Source of the DNA: JBDRNE01 sp043812935
GTDB taxonomy: Bacteria; Omnitrophota; Gorgyraeia; Tantalellales; Tantalellaceae
Direction: 5' to 3'
Assembly: GCA_043812935.1 (NCBI GenBank)
Contig: JBDRLO010000001.1
Location: 1-8,413, forward strand
DNA length: 8,413 nucleotides
Each line of letters opens with the position of its first letter. The first letter of the stretch is position 1. The position numbers and the translations under genes were made by a program. The notes beneath the pieces were generated by a model. It made no database searches. It had not been told where the DNA came from and worked only from the letters and a program-made list of their open reading frames with translations. This document shows positions 1 to 5,887 of the stretch, in pieces.

Positions 1-84
1 GGGCATAAATTAGGAGAGTTTGCTCCGACAAGAACGTTCAGGAGCCATGGCGCGGCAACAAAGGTTTCGGTTGAAAAGACGTAA
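1..84 (+). CDS. rpsS: 30S ribosomal protein S19, C-terminal end only
   Basis: The first 27 codons visible are the end of S19, closed by TAA at 82-84; the rest lies left of the window. The residues GHKLGEFAPTRTF, followed by R-S-H-G, match the very conserved S19 C-terminal region (HKLGEFxPTRxFRGH in most bacteria). S19 sits in the head of the small subunit near S13 and contacts 16S rRNA. A serine replaces the usual glycine before the histidine, a mild change. Its place just before rplV is the standard S10 operon order. Only about the last third of a typical 90-residue protein is present, so nothing can be said about the start. Confidence 0.96.
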   Translation, partial: GHKLGEFAPTRTFRSHGAATKVSVEKT

Positions 85-151
85 AATTAATTTAAATTGC
101 AGTTTTTACCGAGAGTTTGCGGTGGAAGCTTATATTGGAACAAAGTAAAGT

Positions 152-156
152 GAGGG
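152..156 (+). promoter_or_regulatory. Ribosome binding site that fixes the rplV start
   Basis: GAGGG lies five bases before the ATG at 162. It favours that ATG over the in-frame TTG at 117, which has only a weak purine run (GAGAG) upstream. The ATG also gives the family's normal N-terminus. Confidence 0.75.
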
Positions 157-161
157 ATAAA

Positions 162-539
162 ATGCTTGCAAAAGCAGAAGCAAAATATGTAAGGATCTCA
201 GCGCGTAAAGCTCGGTTGGTAAGCGAGTTGATAAAGGGGAAGACTGTTGAGGAAGCAAATTTTATTTTGGAAAATATTAATAAAAGGGCAAGTGAGCCTA
301 TCTATAAAGTGGTGAATTCAGCGTTTTCGAATTTGAATAACAATAGGCAGGAAAAATTGCTTTCAAAAGAAATTGTTATTTCAGGAATAAAAATTGACGG
401 CGGCCCAATGTTGAAAAGATATAGAGCGGCAACAATGGGACGTGCTGCTTCAATCAAACACAGAACCGCGCATATATATGTTGAACTTGACAAAATCATT
501 TTGAAAAAAGGAAAGAAAAAAGGAAACAAGAAAGATTAG
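162..539 (+). CDS. rplV: 50S ribosomal protein L22
   Basis: L22 binds 23S rRNA early in assembly and sends a long beta-hairpin along the nascent peptide exit tunnel. The product from ATG 162 is 125 residues and starts MLAKAEAKYVRIS, lining up with the usual xAxAxxxYVRISPRKARLV start of the family. The globular domain covers about residues 5-75. The hairpin and signature (IDGGPMLKRYRAATMGRA, then the KHRTAHI segment) cover about 78-109. The tail after residue 112 is almost all lysine, glycine and asparagine, suiting an rRNA contact. The frame is open back to a TAA at 93-95, so a TTG at 117 could add 15 residues, but these match nothing in the family. The gap to rpsS is 77 bases, long for this operon. 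Confidence 0.95.
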   Translation: MLAKAEAKYVRISARKARLVSELIKGKTVEEANFILENINKRASEPIYKVVNSAFSNLNNNRQEKLLSKEIVISGIKIDGGPMLKRYRAATMGRAASIKHRTAHIYVELDKIILKKGKKKGNKKD

Positions 540-551
540 GGAGCAGTAAAT

Positions 552-1232
552 ATGGGACAGAAGGTTCATCCGACAAGTTTTCGTATTGGAGTAACACGTA
601 GCTGGAACAGCCGTTGGTATGCGACAAAGCAGGAATTCGCGCAAAAGCTTTTTCAGGACAATAAAATACGCAGGTTAATTGAAAAAGAGATGGCAATGGC
701 GCATGTATCACATGTTGACATTGAAAGGGCAAGCAATCGTGTCCGCGTTATGATTTATTCTGGCCGTCCCGGCATGGTAATCGGACGCAAAGGTGCGCAG
801 ATAGAAAAACTAAAAGAAGACATACAGGATATGGTTGGGGATCAGACGAAAGTTTTTATTGATATTTTAGAAGTTCAGAACCCGTCTTTAGACGCGAAGA
901 TTGTCGCGGATAATTTGGCTTTTCAGCTTGTGAAACGAGTAGCGTTTCGACGTGCGATGAAGAAGACTATTCAGGCGCATAAAGATGCCGGCGGTGAAGG
1001 TATAAAAATAAAATGTTCCGGACGTTTGGGTGGCGCGGAAATTGCGCGTTCTGAAGGATATAAATGGGGGAAAATCCCGCTTCAAACGATACGGGCGGAT
1101 ATTGATTACGGATTTTCAGAAGCAAGAACAACTTATGGGATTATTGGCATCAAAGTATGGATATATAAAGGCGAAAAATTTGAGAAAGACAACAAAAAGG
1201 ACGACACTAAAGAAAAACCAGCGACTAAGTAA
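552..1232 (+). CDS. rpsC: 30S ribosomal protein S3
   Basis: S3 lies on the solvent side of the 30S head, forms part of the mRNA entry site and is tied to helicase activity there. The 226-residue product has the normal MGQKVHPTSFRIG start. A type II KH domain spans about residues 38-106, with the GxxG loop visible as IGRKG near 77-81. The C-terminal S3 domain (about 120-206) contains GRLGGAEIARSEGYKWGK and the stretch RADIDYGFSEARTTYG, then IGIKVWIYKGE. The final 16 or so residues are charged and variable, as in other S3 proteins. The binding site AGGGAG at 538-543 overlaps the rplV stop codon, with eight bases before the ATG, so the two genes are probably translationally coupled. Confidence 0.98.
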   Translation: MGQKVHPTSFRIGVTRSWNSRWYATKQEFAQKLFQDNKIRRLIEKEMAMAHVSHVDIERASNRVRVMIYSGRPGMVIGRKGAQIEKLKEDIQDMVGDQTKVFIDILEVQNPSLDAKIVADNLAFQLVKRVAFRRAMKKTIQAHKDAGGEGIKIKCSGRLGGAEIARSEGYKWGKIPLQTIRADIDYGFSEARTTYGIIGIKVWIYKGEKFEKDNKKDDTKEKPATK

Positions 1233-1261
1233 TTGGTTTAAGTGAGAGGAGCAGGAGAACA

Positions 1262-1681
1262 ATGGCATTAATGCCTAAACGAGTAAAATTCAGGAAACAG
1301 CAGAGAGGCAAACGTAAAGGGAAGAGTTTTTTAGCCAGTACGCTTAATTTTGGAGAATATGGGCTGAAAGCTTTGGAAACAGCCTGGATGTCGGATAGAC
1401 AAATAGAAGCGGCGCGTGTTGCTCTTATGCGAGAAACCGGAAGAGCCGGAAAATTGTGGATACGCGTGTTTCCGGACAAACCAATAACCAAGACAGCAGC
1501 GGAAACTCGGATGGGAAAGGGAAAAGGATCCCCAGCAGGATGGGTTGCAGTGGTTAAGAAAGGCCGGATTATTTTTGAAATGGAAGGCGTTCCGCGTGAT
1601 ATGGCAAGGGAAGCTTTTAGGTTGTCTGCGCATAAATTACCCATGAAGACTAAATTTGTATCGAGGGGAGGCCGAGCTTGA
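1262..1681 (+). CDS. rplP: 50S ribosomal protein L16
   Basis: L16 organises 23S rRNA at the A-site and is needed late in 50S assembly. The 139 residues cover the whole family: MPKRVKFRKQQRGK near the start, FGEYGLKALE at about 30-39, the signature RMGKGKGSPAGW at 83-94, and VAVVKKGRIIFEM at 95-107. Two AGGAG-like sites precede the start (AGAGGAG 1245-1251 and AGGAG 1253-1257). ATG 1262 is four bases after the second and ten after the first. An ATG at 1271 would give MPKRVK directly and cannot be fully excluded, but its spacing is worse. The stop TGA at 1679-1681 overlaps the TTG start of rpmC. Confidence 0.97.
   Translation: MALMPKRVKFRKQQRGKRKGKSFLASTLNFGEYGLKALETAWMSDRQIEAARVALMRETGRAGKLWIRVFPDKPITKTAAETRMGKGKGSPAGWVAVVKKGRIIFEMEGVPRDMAREAFRLSAHKLPMKTKFVSRGGRA
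1663..1671 (+). promoter_or_regulatory. Strong ribosome binding site inside rplP for rpmC
   Basis: GAGGGGAGG lies six bases before the TTG at 1678, inside the last codons of rplP. This strong, well-placed site supports TTG as the true start of L29, where no in-frame ATG occurs until 1702. Confidence 0.8.
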
Positions 1682-1875
1682 AGCCGAACGAAATAAAAAA
1701 TATGACAATAGCTGAAATTGAAAATAAGCTGATATCTTTAAAAGAACAATTATTTAAAATGCGTGCTGAACTTACCGCAGGCAGGATAGAAAGGCCGAGC
1801 AGATTTCGGTTCTTGCGGCACGATATTGCAAGATGTTATACCATTTTAAAGGAGAAGAAAAGTGAAGGGCAATAA
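1678..1875 (+). CDS. rpmC: 50S ribosomal protein L29, TTG start
   Basis: L29 is a small two-helix protein near the exit tunnel and forms part of the docking site for signal recognition particle and trigger factor. The 65-residue product has the family pattern: MKPNEIKNMTIAEIENKL at the start (compare MKAxELRxLSxEELxxKL), LKEQLFKMRAELTAGRIE, and RFLRHDIARCYTILKEK. The start is TTG at 1678, sharing the four bases TTGA with the rplP stop. It is backed by a strong binding site and by the conserved N-terminus, which an ATG at 1702 would remove. The 3' end overlaps rpsQ by 14 bases. The overlaps on both sides suggest coupled translation of L16, L29 and S17. Confidence 0.95.
   Translation: MKPNEIKNMTIAEIENKLISLKEQLFKMRAELTAGRIERPSRFRFLRHDIARCYTILKEKKSEGQ
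1848..1854 (+). promoter_or_regulatory. Ribosome binding site inside rpmC for rpsQ
   Basis: AAAGGAG lies seven bases before the GTG at 1862, entirely within the coding sequence of rpmC. It decides for the GTG rather than the ATG at 1889. Confidence 0.8.
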
Positions 1876-2119
1876 ACCTAACAAAAAAATGATAATAGGC
1901 ACGGTAATAAGTGACAAAATGGATAAAACAGTGACTATAGAATTGAAAACAAGAAAAAGACATCCACTTTACAAGAAGTTTGTAAAGCAGCATATGAAAA
2001 TTAAGGCGCATGACGAAAAAAATGAAGTAACAGTGGGTGATCTTGTGAAAATAGTTGAAACACGTCCGATTTCAAAAGACAAGTGTTGGAAAGTCACAGA
2101 AATTCTTAAAAAAGCGTAA
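1862..2119 (+). CDS. rpsQ: 30S ribosomal protein S17, GTG start
   Basis: S17 is a primary 16S rRNA binder with an OB fold. The 85-residue product carries the family landmarks: GTVISDKMDKTVTIEL at about 13-28, then RKRHPLYKKFVKQHMKIKAHDE at about 31-52, with VGDLVKIVETRPISKDKCWKV at about 58-78. The start is GTG at 1862, within the last codons of rpmC and preceded by a good binding site. Its first nine residues are lysine- and asparagine-rich, of a kind that varies between species. The next in-frame start, ATG 1889, would still keep the fold, so the GTG call depends on the binding site. Being nested in rpmC, it is probably translated by coupling. Confidence 0.95.
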   Translation: MKGNKPNKKMIIGTVISDKMDKTVTIELKTRKRHPLYKKFVKQHMKIKAHDEKNEVTVGDLVKIVETRPISKDKCWKVTEILKKA

Positions 2120-2138
2120 GTAGAGGGAGAAACGTACG

Positions 2139-2507
2139 ATGATTATCATGGGAAGTAAACTTGATGTAGCTGATAATAGCGGAGCAAAAAAAGCTTCAAT
2201 GATTGGTGTTATCGGCAGATCTGGAAAAAGCACGGCGATAATTGGGGATATTATTACATGTGCGATAAAGGAGTCAACCCCAACGGCAGAGGTAAAAAAA
2301 GGCGAAGTAGTCAGGGCTGTAGTGGTGCGTACAGCGTACCCGATATTAAGGGATGATGGGAGCGCCTTAAGGTTTGACAATAACGCGGTTGTTATTATAG
2401 ATAAAGACGGAAATCCGCGCGGGACTCGTGTTTTCGGGCCGGTGGCACGTGAATTGCGTAAGAAAAAATTTATGAAAATAGTTTCATTAGCACCGGAAGT
2501 TATTTAA
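2139..2507 (+). CDS. rplN: 50S ribosomal protein L14
   Basis: L14 lies at the subunit interface, contacts 16S rRNA helix 14 in the bridged ribosome and is the docking surface for the silencing factor RsfS. The product is 122 residues, the standard bacterial length. It begins MIIMGSKLDVADNSGAKKAS, the family N-terminus, and contains RAVVVRTAYPILRDDGSALRF, the segment DNNAVVIIDKDGNPRGTRVFG, and PVARELRKKKFMKIVSLAPEV. ATG 2139 is nine bases after AGGGAG (2124-2129). An ATG at 2148 is in frame but would drop the conserved first residues. It is the first gene of the classical spc section and follows rpsQ by 19 bases. Confidence 0.98.
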   Translation: MIIMGSKLDVADNSGAKKASMIGVIGRSGKSTAIIGDIITCAIKESTPTAEVKKGEVVRAVVVRTAYPILRDDGSALRFDNNAVVIIDKDGNPRGTRVFGPVARELRKKKFMKIVSLAPEVI

Positions 2508-2530
2508 AAATAAAAGGAATAGGTATAAGT

Positions 2531-2842
2531 ATGTTTCATATAAAAAAGAATGATACGGTAAAAGTTCTTGCTGGAAAAGATAAAGGAAAAACCGGAAAAG
2601 TATTACGCGTGTATCCCAAAAAGGGACGTGCGATAATTCAAGGCGTAAATTTCACTAAAAAACATGTAAGACGTTCTCGCCAGGATGAGCAAGGTGGAAT
2701 TATACAGAGGGAAGCTTCAATCAATTTATCGAATTTGGCAATTGTATGTAAGGGGTGTAACCAATCCTCCCGTGTCGGAAAAGACATATTGAACGATGGA
2801 AGTAAAGTCAGATATTGTAAAAAATGTAAAGAAGTTTTATAA
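2531..2842 (+). CDS. rplX: 50S ribosomal protein L24 with C-terminal zinc ribbon
   Basis: L24 is an assembly-initiating 23S rRNA binder near the exit tunnel. The 103-residue product has the KOW motif early (NDTVKVLAGKDKGKTGKVL, about 7-25), then GVNFTKKHVRRSRQDEQGG and EASINLSNLAIV. The C-terminal part differs from the E. coli form: cysteines 73 and 76 (CKGC) and 96 and 99 (CKKC) form two CxxC knuckles about 20 residues apart around RVGKDILNDGSKVR. This is the zinc-ribbon variant seen in several bacterial phyla; metal binding is inferred from the cysteines. Spacing from AAGGA (2514-2518) is 12 bases, long, but AGGT at 2521-2524 is six bases from the ATG. A 70-base gap follows. Confidence 0.96.
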   Translation: MFHIKKNDTVKVLAGKDKGKTGKVLRVYPKKGRAIIQGVNFTKKHVRRSRQDEQGGIIQREASINLSNLAIVCKGCNQSSRVGKDILNDGSKVRYCKKCKEVL

Positions 2843-2912
2843 GATACGTTGTGATAAAGGAAATGTGTTAATAAAAGCCTAAAATAACAAACAAGAAGGA
2901 TAAGAGATTAAA

Positions 2913-3455
2913 ATGGCAAGATTGAAAGATGCATATGAAAAAACAATAATATCTGAATTAATGGAAAAGTTCGGATATAAGAACAAAATGGACGTACCGC
3001 GTCTTGTTAAAATCGTTGTTAATGTTGGAGCAGGGGAAATGGCACATCAAAAGGACTTGATTGATCCTATGCAGAAGGAAATAGCCGTGATTACGGGGCA
3101 AAAACCGGCTTTGACAAGGTCGCGAAAATCTATTTCAAATTTTAAAATTCGTGATGGTGCGCCTGTTGGATATAAAGTAACCTTGAGAAAAAAGCGTATG
3201 TACGAATTTTTGGACAGACTAATAAATTTTGTAATTCCGCGAATCAGGGATTTTAGAGGAGTTTCCAATACAGCTTTTGACCAGCATGGAAATTATACAT
3301 TAGGAATTAAAGAACAGACAATATTTCCAGAGCTGGAATTAGATAAAGTTCCAATGACTCATGGGATGGATGTATGTTTTGTTACTACGGCTAAAACAAA
3401 AGAAGAAGGAAAAACACTACTCGAATGTTTTGGGATGCCTTTTATGAAAAAATGA
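2913..3455 (+). CDS. rplE: 50S ribosomal protein L5
   Basis: L5 binds 5S rRNA and the P-site tRNA elbow in the central protuberance. The 180 residues match the usual length. Visible landmarks are MARLKDAYEKTIISELMEKF at the start, VPRLVKIVVNVGAGE at about 28-42, ITGQKPALTRSRKSISNFKI at about 60-79, the GAPVGYKVTLRKKRMYEFLD segment at about 81-100, and FRGVSNTAFDQHGNYTLGI with EQTIFPELE at about 114-142. The end is FGMPFMKK, like the family ending FGMPF. The binding purines are AAGGA at 2896-2900 and AAGAG at 2902-2906, six bases from the ATG. The 70 bases upstream are where E. coli places the S8 translational operator, but I cannot recognise that structure here. Confidence 0.98.
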   Translation: MARLKDAYEKTIISELMEKFGYKNKMDVPRLVKIVVNVGAGEMAHQKDLIDPMQKEIAVITGQKPALTRSRKSISNFKIRDGAPVGYKVTLRKKRMYEFLDRLINFVIPRIRDFRGVSNTAFDQHGNYTLGIKEQTIFPELELDKVPMTHGMDVCFVTTAKTKEEGKTLLECFGMPFMKK

Positions 3456-3497
3456 TAATGGGAATCAGTGAATAAATATTAAGAAAAAGGAATTTTT

Positions 3498-3683
3498 ATG
3501 GCAAAAAAAGCACTTATAGAAAAAGCAAACAGGACTCCAAAATTTAGTACAAGGGTTATTACGAGATGCCAGATTTGCGGACGGAAAAAAGGGTATATGA
3601 AAAGGTTCAAATTATGCCGTATATGTTTTCGAGAGTTGGCATCGCGAGGCGATATTCCCGGAGTGAGAAAAGCGAGTTGGTAG
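3498..3683 (+). CDS. rpsN: 30S ribosomal protein S14, short zinc-binding type (uS14 type Z)
   Basis: S14 is a late assembly protein of the 30S head near S3 and S10. The product is 61 residues, the size of the short zinc form found in Gram-positives, thermophiles and many candidate phyla, against about 100 residues for the E. coli form. Two CxxC pairs, C24/C27 (CQIC) and C40/C43 (CRIC), sit 12 residues apart. The C-terminus CFRELASRGDIPGVRKASW is the highly conserved family ending. ATG 3498 is six bases after AAGGA (3487-3491). The gap after this gene is 160 bases, the longest in the window. Confidence 0.98.
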   Translation: MAKKALIEKANRTPKFSTRVITRCQICGRKKGYMKRFKLCRICFRELASRGDIPGVRKASW

Positions 3684-3688
3684 GAAAG

Positions 3689-3832
3689 ATGATATTGTAT
3701 TCTATGTTGGAAAATAAATTATTGAAAATGAAAATAGACCTTTCATCCCGAAGGGGAGTTAAGGTTAATTCGGCTGCAATGGAAGGAATGGGCAAAAGCC
3801 TTTTCGCTGAAAGTAAATTGTGGTCTCATTAA
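3689..3832 (+). CDS. Possible 47-residue small protein between rpsN and rpsH (doubtful)
   Basis: An open frame begins at ATG 3689, three bases after AGGA (3682-3685), which overlaps the rpsN stop. It ends at TAA 3830-3832, which overlaps the AAAGGAG of rpsH. The product would start MILYSMLENKLLKMKIDL and end SLFAESKLWSH; I recognise no family in it. It fills the gap almost exactly, as a coupled operon gene would. Against it, the binding-site spacing is short, the composition is unremarkable, and the same frame is open by chance upstream through part of rpsN, so an accident is quite possible. The stretch may instead be an untranslated leader for rpsH that contains a hairpin. Confidence 0.2.
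   Translation: MILYSMLENKLLKMKIDLSSRRGVKVNSAAMEGMGKSLFAESKLWSH
3737..3766 (+). promoter_or_regulatory. Imperfect RNA hairpin in the rpsN-rpsH gap
   Basis: GACCTT (3737-3742) pairs with AAGGTT (3761-3766), with one G-U pair. After a three-by-three internal loop, TCCC (3746-3749) pairs with GGGA (3754-3757) around the four-base loop GAAG. No T-run follows, so it is not a terminator. It lies about 77 bases before rpsH, and a regulatory or processing role is possible, but I have only hand pairing as support. Confidence 0.3.
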
Positions 3833-3843
3833 AGGAGATATAA

Positions 3844-4242
3844 ATGAGTGTTACGGATTTGATAGCAGATCAATTGACAGTAATAAGAAACGCGATACGT
3901 ATTGGAAAAAAGACAGTTATTATCAAAAAATCCGGTATTATTGAGGGGATTGTTGATATTATCAAGAGAGAAGGGTTTATTGATAACTATAAGGTTATTG
4001 AGGATGATAAACAAGGGCAGATAAAAATTTATTTAAAGTATCTTGATGACGGAACCCCGGTTATGGAAGAATTGAAACGTATTTCTAAATCCGGCCGGCG
4101 TGAATATATCGGAACGAAAAAAATTAAAAGCGTTATGGGCGGTGTAGGAATAGCTATTTTGTCGACAAGTAAAGGTTTGCTTACGGATAAAGAGGCTAAG
4201 GAGCAGCAAATCGGTGGAGAACTTGTTTGTCAGGTATGGTAA
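3844..4242 (+). CDS. rpsH: 30S ribosomal protein S8
   Basis: S8 is a primary binder of the central domain of 16S rRNA and, in E. coli, the translational repressor of the spc operon. The product is 132 residues, the normal length. It starts MSVTDLIADQLTVIRNA, matching the family start M(S)MTDPIADMLTRIRNA, and ends with the signature GIAILSTSKGLLTDKEAKEQ followed by GGELVCQVW. The N-terminal domain covers about residues 1-65 and the C-terminal, rRNA-contacting domain about 75-132. AAAGGAG at 3831-3837 is six bases from the ATG, one of the best binding sites in the window. The long gap upstream is unusual. Confidence 0.98.
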   Translation: MSVTDLIADQLTVIRNAIRIGKKTVIIKKSGIIEGIVDIIKREGFIDNYKVIEDDKQGQIKIYLKYLDDGTPVMEELKRISKSGRREYIGTKKIKSVMGGVGIAILSTSKGLLTDKEAKEQQIGGELVCQVW

Positions 4243-4292
4243 TTTTATGAAATGAATGCGCGTAAATATACGGCAGAAAAAGGAGATTATAA

Positions 4293-4829
4293 ATGTCAAG
4301 AGTAGGAAGCCGGCCGATAGTTATTCCTGATGGGATAAAGGTCGAAGTAAACGGAAACATTGTAAAGATTGAAGGAAAGGGTAAAACTCGGGATTTTGCT
4401 GTTGTAGAAGGTTTTAAAGTTGAAATTAAGGATAAGGCAATTGTGATTAAAAGGCCTTCAGATTCACGTAAAGACAAAGCCATGCACGGCACAATACGGA
4501 GTTTAATGCAGAATATAATAATTGGATTAAAAGACGGTTTTTCAAAGAAACTGCAGATTCAGGGTGTGGGATATAAAGCTCATATGAAAGGCAAAATGTT
4601 GGTGCTGGATATAGGTTTTTCGCATAGCGTAAAATATACTCCGCCGGAAGAAGTGACAATTGAGACTCCCTCGGTTACGGAAATTATGGTTAAAGGTATA
4701 GATAAACAAAAAGTCGGAGAAGTAGCGGCTGAGATAAGAGATTATTATCCTCCTGAGCCATACAAAGGCAAGGGAATTCGGTATGAAGGTGAATATGTTC
4801 GTCAAAAACAAGGGAAAAGCATAGCTTAG
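4293..4829 (+). CDS. rplF: 50S ribosomal protein L6
   Basis: L6 binds 23S rRNA helix 97 near the sarcin-ricin loop and the factor-binding site. The 178-residue product has the usual two related domains, about residues 1-82 and 83-178. It starts MSRVGSRPIVIPDGIKVEV. The second domain carries LQIQGVGYKAHMKGKMLVLD at about 87-106 and HSVKYTPPEEVTIE. The signature near the end reads IRDYYPPEPYKGKGIRYEGE, then YVRQKQGK. AGGAG at 4281-4285 is seven bases before the ATG. The 50-base gap after rpsH holds no ORF or structure that I can see. Confidence 0.98.
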   Translation: MSRVGSRPIVIPDGIKVEVNGNIVKIEGKGKTRDFAVVEGFKVEIKDKAIVIKRPSDSRKDKAMHGTIRSLMQNIIIGLKDGFSKKLQIQGVGYKAHMKGKMLVLDIGFSHSVKYTPPEEVTIETPSVTEIMVKGIDKQKVGEVAAEIRDYYPPEPYKGKGIRYEGEYVRQKQGKSIA

Positions 4830-4854
4830 AAAATTAAACATAGAAGGTAATAAT

Positions 4855-5217
4855 ATGGATAAAATGAAAAGAAGAGAACGAAGAAAACAATCAATACGAA
4901 AAAAAATAAATGGAAATTCGGAAAGGCCACGCATGTGTTTACACAAAAGTAATCGCAATATTTTTATCCAGATTATAGATGATATTGACGGTAAAACTTT
5001 GTGTGGTGTGTCGACAAATTCTCCGGATATAAAAAATAAGTTCAAAGCTTATACAAGAAAAAATGTTAAGTTTGCTGAGATTGCGGCTGAAACCATAGCC
5101 AAGAAAGCAGCAGAGAAGGGGATAAAGAAGATTGTTTTTGATAGGTCAGGGTATCAATATCATGGTGTAGTAAAAATAGTGGCTGATACGGCCCGCAAAA
5201 ATGGATTAGAGTTTTGA
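4855..5217 (+). CDS. rplR: 50S ribosomal protein L18
   Basis: L18 binds 5S rRNA together with L5 in the central protuberance. The 120 residues match the family length. A basic N-terminus (MDKMKRRERRKQSIRKK) precedes ERPRMCLHKSNRNIFIQIID at about 23-42. The C-terminal half holds KFAEIAAETIAKKAAEKGIK, then IVFDRSGYQYHGVVKIVADT and the ending ARKNGLEF, all typical. The start is ATG 4855, seven bases after AAGG (4844-4847). ATG 4864 would lose only three residues and is possible but less well spaced. A 97-base gap without a convincing gene separates it from rpsE. Confidence 0.97.
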   Translation: MDKMKRRERRKQSIRKKINGNSERPRMCLHKSNRNIFIQIIDDIDGKTLCGVSTNSPDIKNKFKAYTRKNVKFAEIAAETIAKKAAEKGIKKIVFDRSGYQYHGVVKIVADTARKNGLEF

Positions 5218-5314
5218 GCGTGGAGATTAGCAAATATTGTATATTAAAATGAAAATAGAAGCCGAATTAATACGCGGCGCTAAGTTTTGAGAAGAATATA
5301 TCAAGGAGAAAAAG

Positions 5315-5887
5315 ATGTCGAACGAAGAAAAAAGAACTAAGCCTGTGAAAAAGAACGATAATAATACGAATTTAGAGGAAAATAACAGTAAGAAAGAGAA
5401 GCCTGAAGCTTTAACTAAAAATGATGCTGTTAGCACGGCAAGTCAGGATACGGTAGAACACGTTATAAAAATAAACCGTGTTTCAAAAGTTGTAAAAGGC
5501 GGAAAGAACTTTTCATTCAGCGCATTAGTTGTTACAGGGAACGGAAAAGGTAGTGTTGGAATGGGTTTTGGTAAATCCAATGAAGTTGTTGAAGCTATAA
5601 AAAAAGGAACGGCAAAAGCTAAAAAAAATTATGTAAAAATAAATATGCAGGATGATACGATTCCCCATGAAGTTATCGGAAGGTTTAAAGCTTCACATGT
5701 AATGTTAAAACCAGCGGGTCCGGGAACCGGGGTTATTGCAGGAGGCCCTGTAAGAGCGCTATGTGACGCGGCAGGGATAAAAAATATATTAACAAAAAGT
5801 CTTGGTTCAAGAAACGCTATCAACGTGGTAAGGGCGACGATTGACGGATTTAAAAGATTGAGATTAGAACGCCGAAAGACTTGCTGA
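5315..5887 (+). CDS. rpsE: 30S ribosomal protein S5 with long N-terminal tail and unusual C-terminus
   Basis: S5 sits at the mRNA entry and decoding side of the 30S and affects translational accuracy. The 190-residue product has the dsRBD-like S5 N-domain at about 51-115 (IKINRVSKVVKGGKNFSFSA, then LVVTGNGKGSVGMGFGKSNE) and the C-domain at about 118-182 (KPAGPGTGVIAGGPVRALCD, then AGIKNILTKSLGSRNAINVV). The first 50 or so residues are charged and low in complexity, about 35 longer than in E. coli. The end, LRLERRKTC, lacks the usual LRTPEEVAxLRG-like tail, yet a similar RTPKDLL is encoded in another frame at 5866-5886. AAGGAG at 5303-5308, six bases before ATG 5315, supports this start. rpmD is absent downstream. 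Confidence 0.95.
   Translation: MSNEEKRTKPVKKNDNNTNLEENNSKKEKPEALTKNDAVSTASQDTVEHVIKINRVSKVVKGGKNFSFSALVVTGNGKGSVGMGFGKSNEVVEAIKKGTAKAKKNYVKINMQDDTIPHEVIGRFKASHVMLKPAGPGTGVIAGGPVRALCDAAGIKNILTKSLGSRNAINVVRATIDGFKRLRLERRKTC

Noticed and set aside
117..161. A TTG-started extension of L22 by 15 residues
   Set aside because: The extra residues match nothing in the family, while ATG 162 has a GAGGG site and gives the normal N-terminus.
1030..1245. A 71-codon basic + strand frame inside rpsC
   Set aside because: It lies in another frame of the confirmed S3 gene; its basic look comes from the S3 coding sequence.
3790..3804. GGC-AAAA-GCC followed by TTTT, resembling a tiny terminator before rpsH
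   Set aside because: The stem has only three or four pairs and the T-run is four bases, too weak for a terminator and misplaced in the middle of an essential operon.
3566..3832. An 88-codon + strand frame running through the second half of rpsN and the following gap
   Set aside because: Its first half is an out-of-frame reading of S14. Only the part from ATG 3689 is worth considering on its own.
4542..5045. A 167-codon minus-strand frame opposite rplF and rplR
   Set aside because: It is rich in F, L, I and S, as expected when AT-rich, lysine-rich genes are read backwards, and it spans two confirmed genes.
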